Origin: Oceanobacillus massiliensis str. N'diop
GTDB lineage: Bacteria; Bacillota; Bacilli; Bacillales; Amphibacillaceae
DNA length: 64,000 nt
Direction of reading: 5' to 3'
NCBI RefSeq assembly: GCF_000285495.1
Contig: NZ_HE610981.1
Span: 60,145-124,144 of the forward strand
How positions within the stretch are numbered: the stretch's first letter is position 1; the number at the start of each line of letters is the position of its first letter. The notes under the pieces were generated by a model. It saw only the letters and a list, made by a program, of their open reading frames with translations. It did not search any database and was not told the DNA's origin. The position numbers were made by a program, and so were the translations under genes. This document shows, piece by piece, positions 1 through 8,096 of this stretch.

Positions 1-50
1 TGAATCGCTTTCTCCATTGATTTTTCCGTTTCAACTGTATAATGAAACAT
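1..50 (-). CDS. DUF302-family protein, N-terminal fragment (cut by window edge)
   Basis: The minus strand opens with an ATG at 48-50 and reads MFHYTVETEKSMEKAI before the window ends. This matches the usual opening of small DUF302 proteins (F-Y-T-V-x-T-x-K-S-x-E-A pattern). A purine-rich AAGG lies just upstream of the ATG. DUF302 genes are often found near rhodanese and sulfide-handling genes, and this one would be the last gene of the sulfur operon. No function is established for the family. Only 16 residues are visible, so the family call is tentative. Confidence 0.5.
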   Translation of the reverse strand, partial: MFHYTVETEKSMEKAI

Positions 51-179
51 AACCTTAAACAACTCCCTTTTTATAAAAAGTTACCTGCCATAAACAGATA
101 AAATTATATTTGGTAATTTTTATCCAACGTTTAATATTAACCCATACGACGGAATGTTAAACTTCTTCATTATCAATTA

Positions 180-539
180 TCATACCCAGGCATTCATTCC
201 GCCTTTAACATTAGATATTTTTTCAAAACCTTGTTTCTTAAGCATTTTGGCTGCCTTTGCGCTTCGCATACCGCTTTGACAAATAACGACTACTTCTTTA
301 TTTTTATCCAATTCTCCGGTACGTTTTGATAAATGGGCTAATGGCACATTTGCAAATTTCTTCTGATGATTGGCTTTATACTCACCCGGTGTTCTTACAT
401 CAACGAACTGTACATCTTTTTCCGCAAACTTATCTTTTGCTTCTTTTGCGGTTATATTCGAAACTCCTTTTGTCGGAAGAAAAAAGTTCACCACAAATGC
501 AATTATAATAATGAAAAAAATCCATTGTAAAATTTCCAT
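180..539 (-). CDS. Membrane-anchored single-domain rhodanese
   Basis: A 119-residue protein. Residues 4-22 are strongly hydrophobic and form one N-terminal membrane anchor. Residues 27-118 are a rhodanese domain with the VDVRTPGEY motif and the active-site loop CQSGMRSA, with the persulfide-carrying cysteine at about residue 87. Rhodaneses move sulfane sulfur as an enzyme persulfide; the anchor should place this domain at the membrane, next to the permease encoded upstream. It follows the TSUP permease gene after 36 bases, so they are probably co-transcribed. The start ATG is preceded by GGAGGGAG. The acceptor is not shown by the sequence. Confidence 0.85.
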   Translation of the reverse strand: MEILQWIFFIIIIAFVVNFFLPTKGVSNITAKEAKDKFAEKDVQFVDVRTPGEYKANHQKKFANVPLAHLSKRTGELDKNKEVVVICQSGMRSAKAAKMLKKQGFEKISNVKGGMNAWV

Positions 540-575
540 CCAACTCCCTCCTAATCCATTAGGTAACTGGTTATC

Positions 576-1364
576 CTAGAAAAAATCCGACCATATTTTA
601 ACAGCTGTTGCCAGAATCAGAACGGCAAGAATGCCTTGTAATACTCTCGTATTTACTCGCTTACCGGCATTTGCACCAAGCGGAGATGCAATCAGACTAG
701 CAATAATCATGATCACAGCCGGAATAAGTAACACCTGGCCCGTCATTATTTTACCTGCCGTTGAACCAACGGCTGAAAGAAATGTAATGGCAAGTGAAGA
801 TGCAATCGTCACACGTGTCGGTATCTTCAGCACAAGCAGCATAATTGGAACCAATAAAAATGCGCCTGCCGCACCTACAATTCCGGCCCCAATACCGGTT
901 ACAAATGCAAAAAATGCAGCCAGCCACTTGTTGAATGTAACCTGGTCAAGCGGGGTATCGTCGATCCCTTTTTTAGGAACAAACATCATAACGGCTGCGA
1001 TGGTAGCCATTACACCATACACAAAATTGATGCCGCCATCCGTCATGAACTGGGAACCATAACCACCAATAAAGCTTCCAAGCAGGATACTTATCCCCAT
1101 ATAAATAATCAGTGTTTTATTTAGGTATCCACCTTTCCGGTATGCCCATACCCCGCCAATTGTAGCAAACAAAACCTGAACGGCACTAATGCCGGAAACT
1201 TCATGCGCTGTAAACGCTGATAGTCCTAATAAAGGCGGAATGTATAGCAGCATCGGATATTTAACAATGGAACCACCGATACCAACCATCCCGGATAGGA
1301 ATGAACCACCAAATCCAATTAAAAACAGGACTAATATGAACATTAAACTGTATTCCATAGCCAT
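576..1364 (-). CDS. TauE/SafE (TSUP) family sulfur-compound permease
   Basis: A 262-residue integral membrane protein with about eight hydrophobic segments and the glycine-rich opening [14 protein letters not shown] typical of the TSUP family. Members move sulfite, sulfonates, thiosulfate or related anions. B. subtilis YrkJ and staphylococcal TauE occupy the same position in sulfur-stress operons, and export of sulfite or thiosulfate is the usual proposal. It lies between tusA and the anchored rhodanese gene. A hairpin just upstream (1386-1406) could lower its expression relative to tusA. The substrate cannot be read from the sequence. Confidence 0.88.
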   Translation of the reverse strand: MAMEYSLMFILVLFLIGFGGSFLSGMVGIGGSIVKYPMLLYIPPLLGLSAFTAHEVSGISAVQVLFATIGGVWAYRKGGYLNKTLIIYMGISILLGSFIGGYGSQFMTDGGINFVYGVMATIAAVMMFVPKKGIDDTPLDQVTFNKWLAAFFAFVTGIGAGIVGAAGAFLLVPIMLLVLKIPTRVTIASSLAITFLSAVGSTAGKIMTGQVLLIPAVIMIIASLIASPLGANAGKRVNTRVLQGILAVLILATAVKIWSDFF

Positions 1365-1385
1365 ACTCCTTTCATAAAAAGAAAA

Positions 1386-1406
1386 GACCCCTGAATAAGG
1401 GGCCCC
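1386..1406 (-). terminator. Hairpin between tusA-like gene and TSUP permease gene
   Basis: On the minus strand a GGCCCCT/AGGGGTC stem with a five-base loop is followed by TTTTCTTTTT. It looks like an intrinsic terminator or attenuator inside the operon. Because the permease gene follows directly, partial read-through is more likely than full termination. Confidence 0.6.
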
Positions 1407-1409
1407 TCG

Positions 1410-1640
1410 TTAGGATTTCTTAATCCAGAACTTCAGTACGTCATTTTCTTCAGTTTGATCCACCAGCTCGTGACCACCTGAATTAGTCCAAGCTGTTAAA
1501 TCACTTTTTGCACCTTTGTCTGTCGCATGAACTTCCAGAATTTCACCCGATTCAATTTCTTCGATTGCCTTTTTCGTTTTTACTACCGGCATAGGACATG
1601 CCATTCCTTTTGCATCTAATACTTTTACTGCTTCCATCAT
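1410..1640 (-). CDS. TusA-family sulfur carrier protein
   Basis: A 76-residue stand-alone TusA domain. The CPMP motif carries the sulfur-accepting cysteine (about residue 15) and is followed by VVKTKKAI. Such proteins relay persulfide sulfur between rhodaneses, DsrE proteins and acceptors in the cytoplasm. B. subtilis YrkI is the likely counterpart. Two ATGs are adjacent (MMEAV); the spacing to AGGAGG suits either. It sits between the rhodanese-MBL fusion and the TSUP permease. TusA can also serve tRNA thiolation, but this neighbourhood points to sulfane sulfur handling. Confidence 0.9.
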   Translation of the reverse strand: MMEAVKVLDAKGMACPMPVVKTKKAIEEIESGEILEVHATDKGAKSDLTAWTNSGGHELVDQTEENDVLKFWIKKS

Positions 1641-1705
1641 AAGTTCCTCCTTGTAATTTTTTAATCACCGTGCTGTTTCTGGACCCATCCATTCAGTTAA
1701 ATGTA

Positions 1706-2836
1706 TTAACCGTGTACTGCACAGCGATTCGGGCCAATCTCCATTTCGCGCTGTTTTTCAGCTTCCGGGTTCATTTTACCCATATTGGTCTGACGAATAT
1801 TATCGTGCTCGTTTGGCTGCGGCGGCAGGTTCTCCGTTACCATTTTCCGGAAATCCTGTGCATCTTCCACCTGCAGACCTGAATTACGCTGATACAAATC
1901 ACCAAGCCGTGCCTTGACACTTCCGTCATTTCCAAGTTCATCCACAAATGAATAGTGAGCGGGCAATACAATCAGATCGTCAGACAGTTCTTTATAACGG
2001 CTGTATAACGTTTCCCGCAAATCTCCGACCCAATCTTCAGCCTTTCCAGCCAAATCAGGGCGGCCAATCGATTTCACAAATAGAATATCTCCGGTCAGCA
2101 GGTATTTGTTATCAATCATCAACGATGTGCTTCCAATTGTGTGTCCCGGTGAATAGATTGGCTGTACCTGAATAGTTGTGTTGCCGACAGTAATATCTGT
2201 TCCTTCTTCCAATGATGCATAATCAAATGTTACTTCTTCCGCATCTTTATCCGGTAAATGATACGTGCCTCCGGTATTTTCAGCGAGTTGACGTCCACCC
2301 GAAATATGGTCAGCGTGAAGATGCGTATCAATCGTATGCTCAATCGATACACCTTTTTCTTCAGCAAAACGTTCATAAATACCTGTCATACGATTAGCAT
2401 CAACAACCGCTGCTTTTTTGTCGGAAACGACCATATATGACAAGCAGCCTTTTCCAAGACGTACAAACTGGTATAGACTTCCACCGTCATTCAAGTCTGC
2501 TATTTTGACAGGCTCCAAATGTTCACTCCAGGCTTTCATGCCACCTTCCAAGTCATAAGCATGTGTAAAACCTTCTTCTTCTAAAAGGTCTCTCACCATT
2601 TTTGATGAGCCCCCCTTGGCACAAACCACAATTATTTCCTGATCTTTATTAACGTTATCCGCTATAGCGTCAACGCCATCGAGCAGATTGAAATAAGGTT
2701 CATTGATTATTTCAACGCTGTCCCCTTCGATCTTCCAATCATCAAACTCATCCGTATTCCGAACATCCAGGATGAGAGTCTCCTCACGGTTGACAACCCG
2801 TTTTGCGAGTTCATCAGTCGTAATACTTTTTGTCAT
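1706..2836 (-). CDS. Rhodanese-MBL fold fusion, probable persulfide dioxygenase
   Basis: A 376-residue two-domain protein. Residues 1-108 form a rhodanese domain with active loop CAKGGSS (cysteine about 72). Residues 115-376 form a metallo-beta-lactamase domain with THLHADH (about 171-177), SPGH (His 232), TGD (Asp 250) and PAH (His 294). This is the metal-binding set of ETHE1-type persulfide dioxygenases, which oxidise glutathione-like persulfide to sulfite. Staphylococcal CstB carries MBL first and rhodanese last; here the order is reversed. The tail ends NRCAVHG with a late cysteine. It probably detoxifies low-molecular-weight persulfides. The dioxygenase activity is inferred; an unrelated hydrolase is possible. 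Confidence 0.85.
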   Translation of the reverse strand: MTKSITTDELAKRVVNREETLILDVRNTDEFDDWKIEGDSVEIINEPYFNLLDGVDAIADNVNKDQEIIVVCAKGGSSKMVRDLLEEEGFTHAYDLEGGMKAWSEHLEPVKIADLNDGGSLYQFVRLGKGCLSYMVVSDKKAAVVDANRMTGIYERFAEEKGVSIEHTIDTHLHADHISGGRQLAENTGGTYHLPDKDAEEVTFDYASLEEGTDITVGNTTIQVQPIYSPGHTIGSTSLMIDNKYLLTGDILFVKSIGRPDLAGKAEDWVGDLRETLYSRYKELSDDLIVLPAHYSFVDELGNDGSVKARLGDLYQRNSGLQVEDAQDFRKMVTENLPPQPNEHDNIRQTNMGKMNPEAEKQREMEIGPNRCAVHG

Positions 2837-2855
2837 ACAATTAGCCTCCTACTGT

Positions 2856-3260
2856 TTAAAATGTCAGTGAAATATCAGCATCTTTGGCAAATTCAATGAA
2901 TGAAGCTGCCCCGCCGACTTCAATTCCTTCCACAAAATCGTCTTTTTCCAGATTCATAACATCCATTGTCATTTGACATCCAATCATTTTGACACCCATT
3001 TCCTGAGCCATTTCCAACAACTCACTGATGGATGGAACGTTCGTTTTTTCAAAGCCTTCTTTGAAGTGCTCTTTCCCTTCCGGCATCGCCAGGTTTTTGT
3101 GAGCCTCCTTATGAATCAGGTTGAGTCCTTCAAATGTGAAGAATATCCCTACCTCTTTATCCGATGCGGCGGCTGCTGTTGCAATGTTAAATACTTTATA
3201 GGCATCGAACATACCACCATTTGCTGCTATTATTGCTACGCGTGTGTTATTGTTTTCCAT
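2856..3260 (-). CDS. DsrE/DsrF-like sulfur relay protein
   Basis: A 134-residue protein of the DsrE/DsrF-like (peroxiredoxin-fold, YrkE-type) family. It has an N-terminal beta strand and glycine turn (VAIIAANGG), and a candidate persulfide cysteine at about residue 95 in the motif IGCQMTMDVM, which is shared with the frame-broken paralogue at 4260-4738. Members bind membranes loosely or act as sulfur carriers between rhodaneses and TusA. It lies between the TusA-rhodanese gene and the rhodanese-MBL gene with 18-19 base gaps, so all three are probably translated from one mRNA. It appears intact. Confidence 0.85.
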   Translation of the reverse strand: MENNNTRVAIIAANGGMFDAYKVFNIATAAAASDKEVGIFFTFEGLNLIHKEAHKNLAMPEGKEHFKEGFEKTNVPSISELLEMAQEMGVKMIGCQMTMDVMNLEKDDFVEGIEVGGAASFIEFAKDADISLTF

Positions 3261-3278
3261 TGTTTATTCCTCCTTCAA

Positions 3279-3854
3279 TTATTTTGTGGATTTCTCCGTT
3301 GAGCCATCCCATTCAGCCATGCCCGGCACCACATTTTTTACGATTTTGAAACCTTTTTGTGACAGCTTTTGGGCTGCAAGGTCGCTTCGGCTCCCCGTAC
3401 GGCAAATAACATGAATCTCTTTGTCAGTATTTATTTCATCCATTCGGTTTTCCAATTCCCCAAGCGGAACATTGATTGCGCCCGGAATATGATTAAATGC
3501 ATATTCTGCTTGTTCACGAACATCAAGAATCGTTACATCTTCAAGTCCATCGACTTTATTCCGCAACACCTGTAAATCAATCACATCATCATAGTTTGCT
3601 TCATTTTTCACTTCATCATCACTTGCTTTGCGCAAATAATGCTTCAGCACGTCATCTTCTTCAACAGTGCCCAAGTACTGGTGACCTGTACTTTCCGCCC
3701 AGGCCTTAATATCGGCTGTGGATCCTTTATCGGTTGCCTGTACTTCCATAACCTGCCCAGGAGCCAAATCAGAAATAGCCTTTTTTGTTTTGACAATTGG
3801 CATTGGACAAGCAAGTCCCTTTGCATCCACTGTTTCATTTGCTGTAATTCCCAT
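3279..3854 (-). CDS. TusA-rhodanese fusion sulfurtransferase
   Basis: A 191-residue fusion. The N-terminal TusA domain (about 1-76) has CPMPIVKTKKAI with the carrier cysteine at about residue 16. The C-terminal rhodanese domain (about 95-186) has LDVREQAEY and the loop CRTGSRSD with the active cysteine at about residue 151. This is the architecture of B. subtilis YrkF; staphylococcal CstA adds a further rhodanese. Covalent linkage would let persulfide pass from the rhodanese cysteine to the TusA cysteine. It lies between single-domain rhodanese and DsrE-like genes, and both catalytic cysteines are present. Confidence 0.9.
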   Translation of the reverse strand: MGITANETVDAKGLACPMPIVKTKKAISDLAPGQVMEVQATDKGSTADIKAWAESTGHQYLGTVEEDDVLKHYLRKASDDEVKNEANYDDVIDLQVLRNKVDGLEDVTILDVREQAEYAFNHIPGAINVPLGELENRMDEINTDKEIHVICRTGSRSDLAAQKLSQKGFKIVKNVVPGMAEWDGSTEKSTK

Positions 3855-3874
3855 GAATCAATGCCTCCTTTAAT

Positions 3875-4174
3875 TTATTTCTCCACTTTCTCTGTCCAGG
3901 CGAGCATACCGCCATCAACATTTGTTACATCAAATCCCTGGTTCATAAGAATTTCACATGCTTTACTACTACGGCCGCCCGAACGGCAAACCATATAATA
4001 GTGTTTGTTTTTATCTATTTCATTGATTCGATCCGAAATCTCACCAAGCGGAATGTGTTTCGCACCCGTTATTTTCCCTTGTGCCACCTCATCATCCTCG
4101 CGTACATCAATAACATTTACATCACTTTTGTTTTTGATTCTTTCTTCCAGTTTGTTCGTCTTTACTGATTTCAA
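3875..4174 (-). CDS. Single-domain rhodanese sulfurtransferase
   Basis: A 99-residue cytoplasmic rhodanese with VIDVREDDEV and the active-site loop CRSGGRSS (cysteine about residue 63). It has no signal or membrane segment, in contrast to the anchored rhodanese at the other end of the operon. The start is TTG, supported by AAGGAGG nine bases upstream; no ATG offers a better fit. It follows the first, frame-broken DsrE-like gene after a gap that contains a second CsoR/CstR-like motif. It probably moves sulfane sulfur to or from the TusA proteins encoded downstream. Confidence 0.88.
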   Translation of the reverse strand: MKSVKTNKLEERIKNKSDVNVIDVREDDEVAQGKITGAKHIPLGEISDRINEIDKNKHYYMVCRSGGRSSKACEILMNQGFDVTNVDGGMLAWTEKVEK

Positions 4175-4229
4175 TTGAATTTACCTCCTTGATAGTGTTA
4201 TTTAACAGATCCTTAAATCAACCCCCTTT

Positions 4230-4243
4230 TACCAATATGGGTA
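4230..4243. promoter_or_regulatory. Second CsoR/CstR-like operator motif
   Basis: The 14-mer TACCAATATGGGTA matches the motif upstream of the operon (TACCCGTATGGGTA) at 12 of 14 positions and has inverted TACC/GGTA ends. CsoR-family repressors, including the persulfide sensor CstR, bind G/C-tract palindromes of this kind. It lies between the first DsrE-like gene and the rhodanese gene, so it could mark an internal regulated promoter. Functional assignment is inference. Confidence 0.45.
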
Positions 4244-4259
4244 GGGGTATTAAATTATT

Positions 4260-4738
4260 CTAAATAAATAGACTGATATTGCCTTCTTCTGCTTCTCCAA
4301 CATAAGCAGCCACACCGCCGTATTCAATTTCATCCAGAAGTTCTTTTTTTGAAGGCCGAGCAAATCCATTGTCATGGTACACGCAATCAGTTTAACATCC
4401 TGTTCCTGAGCCATATCCACCAATTGGGGAAGAGGCATAGCATTGTGCTTTTTCATAACACGTTTAATCATTTTTGGTCCCATTCCCAAATAATTCATTT
4501 TGGATATGCCCATTTTATCTGTACCACGCGGCATGAGTTTTCCAAACATTTTTTCGAGAAAATTCTTTTTTACCGGAACCTGACTATCTTTCCGGAGCGC
4601 ATTTAATCCCCAGAATGTGTGAAATATAGTCACCTCATGGTCATAGGCTGCCGCGCCGTTTGCGATAATATATGCAGCCATTGCTTTATCATAATCACCA
4701 CTGAACAAAACAATTGTTGTTTTCTTTTTGTCCTGCAT
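4260..4738 (-). pseudogene. DsrE-like (YrkE-type) protein, frame broken at an A7 run
   Basis: The first gene of the sulfur operon. The unshifted frame gives a 162-residue protein ending at 4250, but after LLGLQKK (about residue 132) it loses all resemblance to the family. A -1 shift at the A7 run (4344-4350 on the plus strand) gives ELLDEIEYGGVAAYVGEAEE and a stop at 4260-4262, as expected for YrkE-like proteins of about 159 residues. The run reads CAA-AAA-AAG in frame, the dnaX-type heptamer A-AAA-AAG. The candidate catalytic cysteine (about 120, IACTMTMDLL) lies before the break. It could be a true mutation, an undercalled A8, or recoding. Confidence 0.75.
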
Positions 4739-4769
4739 TGATTAATTTTCAACTCCTTTTATTTACGAA

Positions 4770-4788
4770 TACCCGTATGGGTATTATA
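4770..4788 (-). promoter_or_regulatory. CsoR/CstR-like operator overlapping sulfur operon -10
   Basis: AATACCC and GGGTATT flank a four-base GTAT centre, an inverted repeat of the type bound by CsoR-family repressors. A TATAAT hexamer on the minus strand (4783-4788) overlaps its edge, about 45-50 bases upstream of the first DsrE-like start. Bound repressor would block RNA polymerase. I see no good -35, and no csoR/cstR gene lies in the window. Persulfide-responsive CstR is the natural candidate because of the gene content; copper-responsive CsoR is the alternative. Confidence 0.6.
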
Positions 4789-4844
4789 TACCGTTTAATA
4801 ATAGGGTTCGCATTTTTGCTGAACCCCTTTAAAAACATTACATG

Positions 4845-5290
4845 TTACACTATATACCCTGCCAGGTATTTTGTCAAGCGCATATCCCATTTTTTTGTGA
4901 TAACCAATGCTACTTGATTTTTTGCACCTTCTTTCCTTTCTTCCGTTGATGTCAGATTAACCGCTAATATTTCCACATCCTTATTTTTATAGAGCTTTTG
5001 AAAATCAGGTATTTCTGCTCTGCAAGAGGGACACCATGTAACCCAAAAATTGACGATAACACGTTCACCCCGGTAATTTCACAAGCGCACTATTTTTCCT
5101 TCGAGCGTCTTTAATTTAAAGTCCGGAGCAATTTGTCCTACTGAAACCCCCACCTTATCTATCTCTTTGACATCATCCTTTTCACCGGCAGGCGGTGGTG
5201 AGGTGATTTCGCCTCCACTTGAACCGGTTTTTTCTTATGATTCATAGTAAAGTATGAATATGAAAACTTGATGAAAATAATAAAACGGTG
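4845..5290 (-). pseudogene. Remnant of a TlpA/ResA-like thioredoxin-fold protein
   Basis: A minus-strand frame reads QIAPDFKLKTLEGK, then NYRGERVIVNFWVTWCPSC and RAEIPDFQKLY, the signature of extracytoplasmic TlpA/ResA-type redoxins (CPSC active site at 5022-5033). It contains in-frame stops at 5079-5081 (TGA, one codon before NYRG) and 5235-5237 (TAA, after a hydrophobic stretch that looks like a decayed membrane anchor). The C-terminal half after KKWDM is degenerate, ending at a TAA at 4845-4847. Two stops plus decay make it a pseudogene. Such proteins normally reduce disulfides, for example in cytochrome maturation. Its position upstream of the sulfur operon may be coincidental. Confidence 0.8.
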
Positions 5291-5325
5291 CTCTAACCTA
5301 TTTGAAAAAGTTAAGTTTTAGACAA

Positions 5326-5372
5326 AAGATCAGGCAACGACCAGATCCACCCCCGGTCGAAACCTGACTTTT
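5326..5372 (-). terminator. Intrinsic terminator of the cupin gene
   Basis: On the minus strand AAAGTCAGG and CCTGATCTTT flank an inner CGACC/GGTCG pair, and the stem ends in TTTTG. It lies 60 bases past the cupin stop codon and before the decayed thioredoxin-like gene, so it separates the two. Confidence 0.65.
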
Positions 5373-5434
5373 AATGACATGCAATCAATTTTTTTGATCA
5401 GCATTCTCAAGTTTGCACGTCTAATAAAACTGAT

Positions 5435-5983
5435 TTAATTTTCCTCAGCAGCCATTGCCTCTGCCTTTGTACGATGAACAGTGCCAAACGGATGTTCAGG
5501 CGGGGCATAGATTGTGTAAAGTTTAAGCGGTGTACGACCCGTATTAATCAGATTGTGCCATACGCCTGCAGGTACCATAATTGCATAATCATCAAAAACT
5601 CTATCCTGAAAATATAAACTTTCTTTCCTATCTCCCATTTGAACGACTCCTTGGCCTGCTTCAACACGTAAAAATTGATCCACATCAGGATGTACTTCTA
5701 AACCTATATCTTCCCCGACTCCAATACTCATCAATGTAACCTGTAAGTTATCCCCGGTCCATATGGCTGTACGAAAAGTACTGTTTTGCTTGGCAGCCTG
5801 ATCTATATTCAGAACAAATGGCTCTTTTCCATGATCCTGCAGCATGGGCCCCGTATAGCTGCGGGGGTCTGCGTATGGCCAATGTTGGTTTGCATAAAAT
5901 TCATTTGCTGCCCCCCAGCTATATGGTACCCTGCCACAATTACAAATTGAAGGGTAGGAATAAGGATATTCATACTGAGACAT
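5435..5983 (-). CDS. Cupin-domain protein (YrkC-like)
   Basis: A 182-residue protein if started at MSQYEYPYSYP. The open frame extends 43 codons further, but the ATG at 5981-5983 has AAAGGA nine bases upstream and matches the tyrosine/proline-rich opening seen in related cupins. The core has EVHPDVDQFLRVEAGQG, with a His/Gln/Glu first cupin motif, and VPAGVWHNLINTG for the second. It ends in an alanine/glutamate tail. Cupins bind a metal and range from dioxygenases to seed-storage folds, so no reaction can be named. B. subtilis yrkC, near its yrk sulfur cluster, is a similar cupin gene. Confidence 0.75.
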   Translation of the reverse strand: MSQYEYPYSYPSICNCGRVPYSWGAANEFYANQHWPYADPRSYTGPMLQDHGKEPFVLNIDQAAKQNSTFRTAIWTGDNLQVTLMSIGVGEDIGLEVHPDVDQFLRVEAGQGVVQMGDRKESLYFQDRVFDDYAIMVPAGVWHNLINTGRTPLKLYTIYAPPEHPFGTVHRTKAEAMAAEEN

Positions 5984-6112
5984 ATTCTTCAATCCTTTCT
6001 TGTGATTATATATTACAATATCATAATATGTCCCAAGTTTGTTTTCAGTTACTTTTGTATCTCTCTCGAAAAAACAATAATGTCTCAGTCTCTCGTGTGT
6101 TCCTGCAACCAT

Positions 6113-6688
6113 TCAATTACCACGGGGGATAAAAGTTTCCAAAGCATGCACCTGCACGTTTAACAGCTCTGCCTTTTGCTGTATGGACTGCTTATGATAA
6201 GGCACTTCCGGCGGGAATGTCAGACTGCCGAGAAGAATACCCCCTATTTGCCTTGCAAGAAGGTTTGTATCAGGTTTATTTTCAAATCCGGCAAAGTGTA
6301 TATCCAATCCTTTTTTTAATCCATTAAAAATAATAACGGGAAAATTAATTTCGTCAGCTAAATGTCCCATAAAACTTTCAGCAAGCAGTGTCTTTGCAAG
6401 CATATGGTTTTTTGACAAAGCTGTAAATCGATCATCCAGAATGCGTTTAAAAAATTCCTTTGTTCCCGGTTCTTCCGCGAACTTCATGACTTTGGCATGA
6501 AATTCATTCTCCAGTGCTTTTTTCACCACAGTCTCAAAGAGCTTCTGCTTCGTAGAAAATTTGCGGTAAAGTGTTACTTCGGCCACCTCGGCTTCCTTAG
6601 CGATTTCCTGAGTGGTGGACTGTAGGAACCCTTTTGAAATGAATACCTTGATTGCTGCATTCAAAATTTGATCCGTTTTATCTCGCAT
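6113..6688 (-). CDS. TetR/AcrR-family repressor of the MMPL exporter operon
   Basis: A 191-residue protein. Residues 5-55 form a TetR helix-turn-helix (QILNAAIKVF, TTQEIAKEAEVAEVTLYRKF). The remainder is a helical ligand-binding and dimerisation domain. The gene starts 7 bases after the stop of the second MMPL gene, so it is co-transcribed with the exporter it probably controls. A 9-bp inverted repeat at 9632-9657, overlapping the operon promoter, is the likely operator and implies autoregulation. The inducer is unknown; membrane-active compounds or fatty acids are common for this pairing. Confidence 0.88.
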   Translation of the reverse strand: MRDKTDQILNAAIKVFISKGFLQSTTQEIAKEAEVAEVTLYRKFSTKQKLFETVVKKALENEFHAKVMKFAEEPGTKEFFKRILDDRFTALSKNHMLAKTLLAESFMGHLADEINFPVIIFNGLKKGLDIHFAGFENKPDTNLLARQIGGILLGSLTFPPEVPYHKQSIQQKAELLNVQVHALETFIPRGN

Positions 6689-6695
6689 ACCTATT

Positions 6696-8096
6696 TCACC
6701 CCGTTACAAATTCTGTTCCCTTATCACTTTTTGTACGCACAAATCGGTCAAGGATTACCAATATTGTGGGCAGTACAATGATCGTACTCAAAAGGGCAAA
6801 GGAAATATTCACTAATATCATCATACCAAAATTGCTTAAAATCACGAAATCAGATATAAGCAAAGCACTGAATCCGCCAATTGTTGTGAAGGCTGAAGCA
6901 AATATAGCTTTACCTATTTTTTCATTGGCTGTTAAGATTGCTTCCCGGCTTTTGAAACCTTTTTTGCGTTCCTCGTAAAACCGCTCCATTATAAGGATCG
7001 TAAACTCTGTTCCAATACCGATAATCAGTGCGCCAAGTGTTGCTGTTAAAGGAGTGTAATCAATATTAAACAAGTACATAACCCCGCCTGACCAGCCAAC
7101 TATAAACACAATTGGCAGCAGGGGAATGAAAGCCTTTATCGGGTGCCGGTAAATCAGTAATAAGACAAGAAAAACAAGACCCATGCCCAACAGGGTCATT
7201 TTATATCTGCCTGTCGTTAGTGCTGTTACCATTTCCACATCTACAACCGCTTTACCAGTTATTGTCGCACTGATATCATCTAGCTTATTACCTGCAACAT
7301 ATTCTTTTGTTTCCGTGATAAAAGACTGCAGTTGCTCTGCTTCCAGGTGCTTGATACCAACATTTATAACAGATTTGTTTCTTTCTTCGTTTATAAATAG
7401 TTTTAACTGTTCTTCCGGCATGTCTTCAATAATGTCAGCTGTTTTTTTCTGATTCGGCATTTCACCTTCATTCATTTTCTTTAAAAGTGCTGACAAGGAA
7501 TTGGTGTCAACTATAACGGATGGGAATTCCTGTTCAAGGGAATTAGTCATTTCTTCCGACCATTTCAATGTTTTTTCATCAAGCACATTGTCTGTGCCGT
7601 ACATGATGGAAACTTGATCGGTTGTACCCAGAATATCACGCAGTTTGTGGATATCCTCCAGTTCCTGCGTATCCTGAGGCATAAAAGTTTCCACATCTGT
7701 TTCAACACCTGTATACATATCTCCCCAGATCCCGGAAGCTGCTGTAACAATTGCTAAAAAAAGGATTAGCCATCTGAGTTTAATGATTGAATTAGTGATT
7801 TTTCTAAAACCGGTGTTCACCTTTGACTCCCCGGTATTTATCTTTACATTCTCTGTCGTCGATTTTGTGAAAAAATAATCACGTGTAAATAGTATTGGAA
7901 TCAGGATAAACAAACCAACGATAAAACTGATTAGCATACCAATGGTAAGCATTTTTCCAAAGTCTTGTATCATTGGTACCGGTGAAGTATACAAGGATAA
8001 AAAACCTACTGCTGTTGCCAAAAGAGCGGTAAGAACAGCAGGCGCCATCTTTGTTACAGTTTTTTTGACGCCTTCAGTGCTTCTGTTTTTCATCAT
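6696..8096 (-). CDS. MMPL/RND exporter, C-terminal half
   Basis: A 466-residue membrane protein that is the second half of an MMPL (hydrophobe/RND) exporter. It opens in the cytoplasmic loop (STEGVKKTVTKMAPAV) and has two transmembrane helices (TALLATAVGFLSL and a following segment). It then has the second-lobe start helix, an extracytoplasmic domain of about 200 residues, and a final bundle with GTEFTILIMERFYEE. It lies in the same reading frame as the upstream gene, separated by a single TAA. ATG-ATG follows that stop, with a GGGGGG run eight bases before, a plausible internal ribosome site. It could work as one half of a two-chain pump or be the product of a nonsense mutation. Confidence 0.85.
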   Translation of the reverse strand: MMKNRSTEGVKKTVTKMAPAVLTALLATAVGFLSLYTSPVPMIQDFGKMLTIGMLISFIVGLFILIPILFTRDYFFTKSTTENVKINTGESKVNTGFRKITNSIIKLRWLILFLAIVTAASGIWGDMYTGVETDVETFMPQDTQELEDIHKLRDILGTTDQVSIMYGTDNVLDEKTLKWSEEMTNSLEQEFPSVIVDTNSLSALLKKMNEGEMPNQKKTADIIEDMPEEQLKLFINEERNKSVINVGIKHLEAEQLQSFITETKEYVAGNKLDDISATITGKAVVDVEMVTALTTGRYKMTLLGMGLVFLVLLLIYRHPIKAFIPLLPIVFIVGWSGGVMYLFNIDYTPLTATLGALIIGIGTEFTILIMERFYEERKKGFKSREAILTANEKIGKAIFASAFTTIGGFSALLISDFVILSNFGMMILVNISFALLSTIIVLPTILVILDRFVRTKSDKGTEFVTG

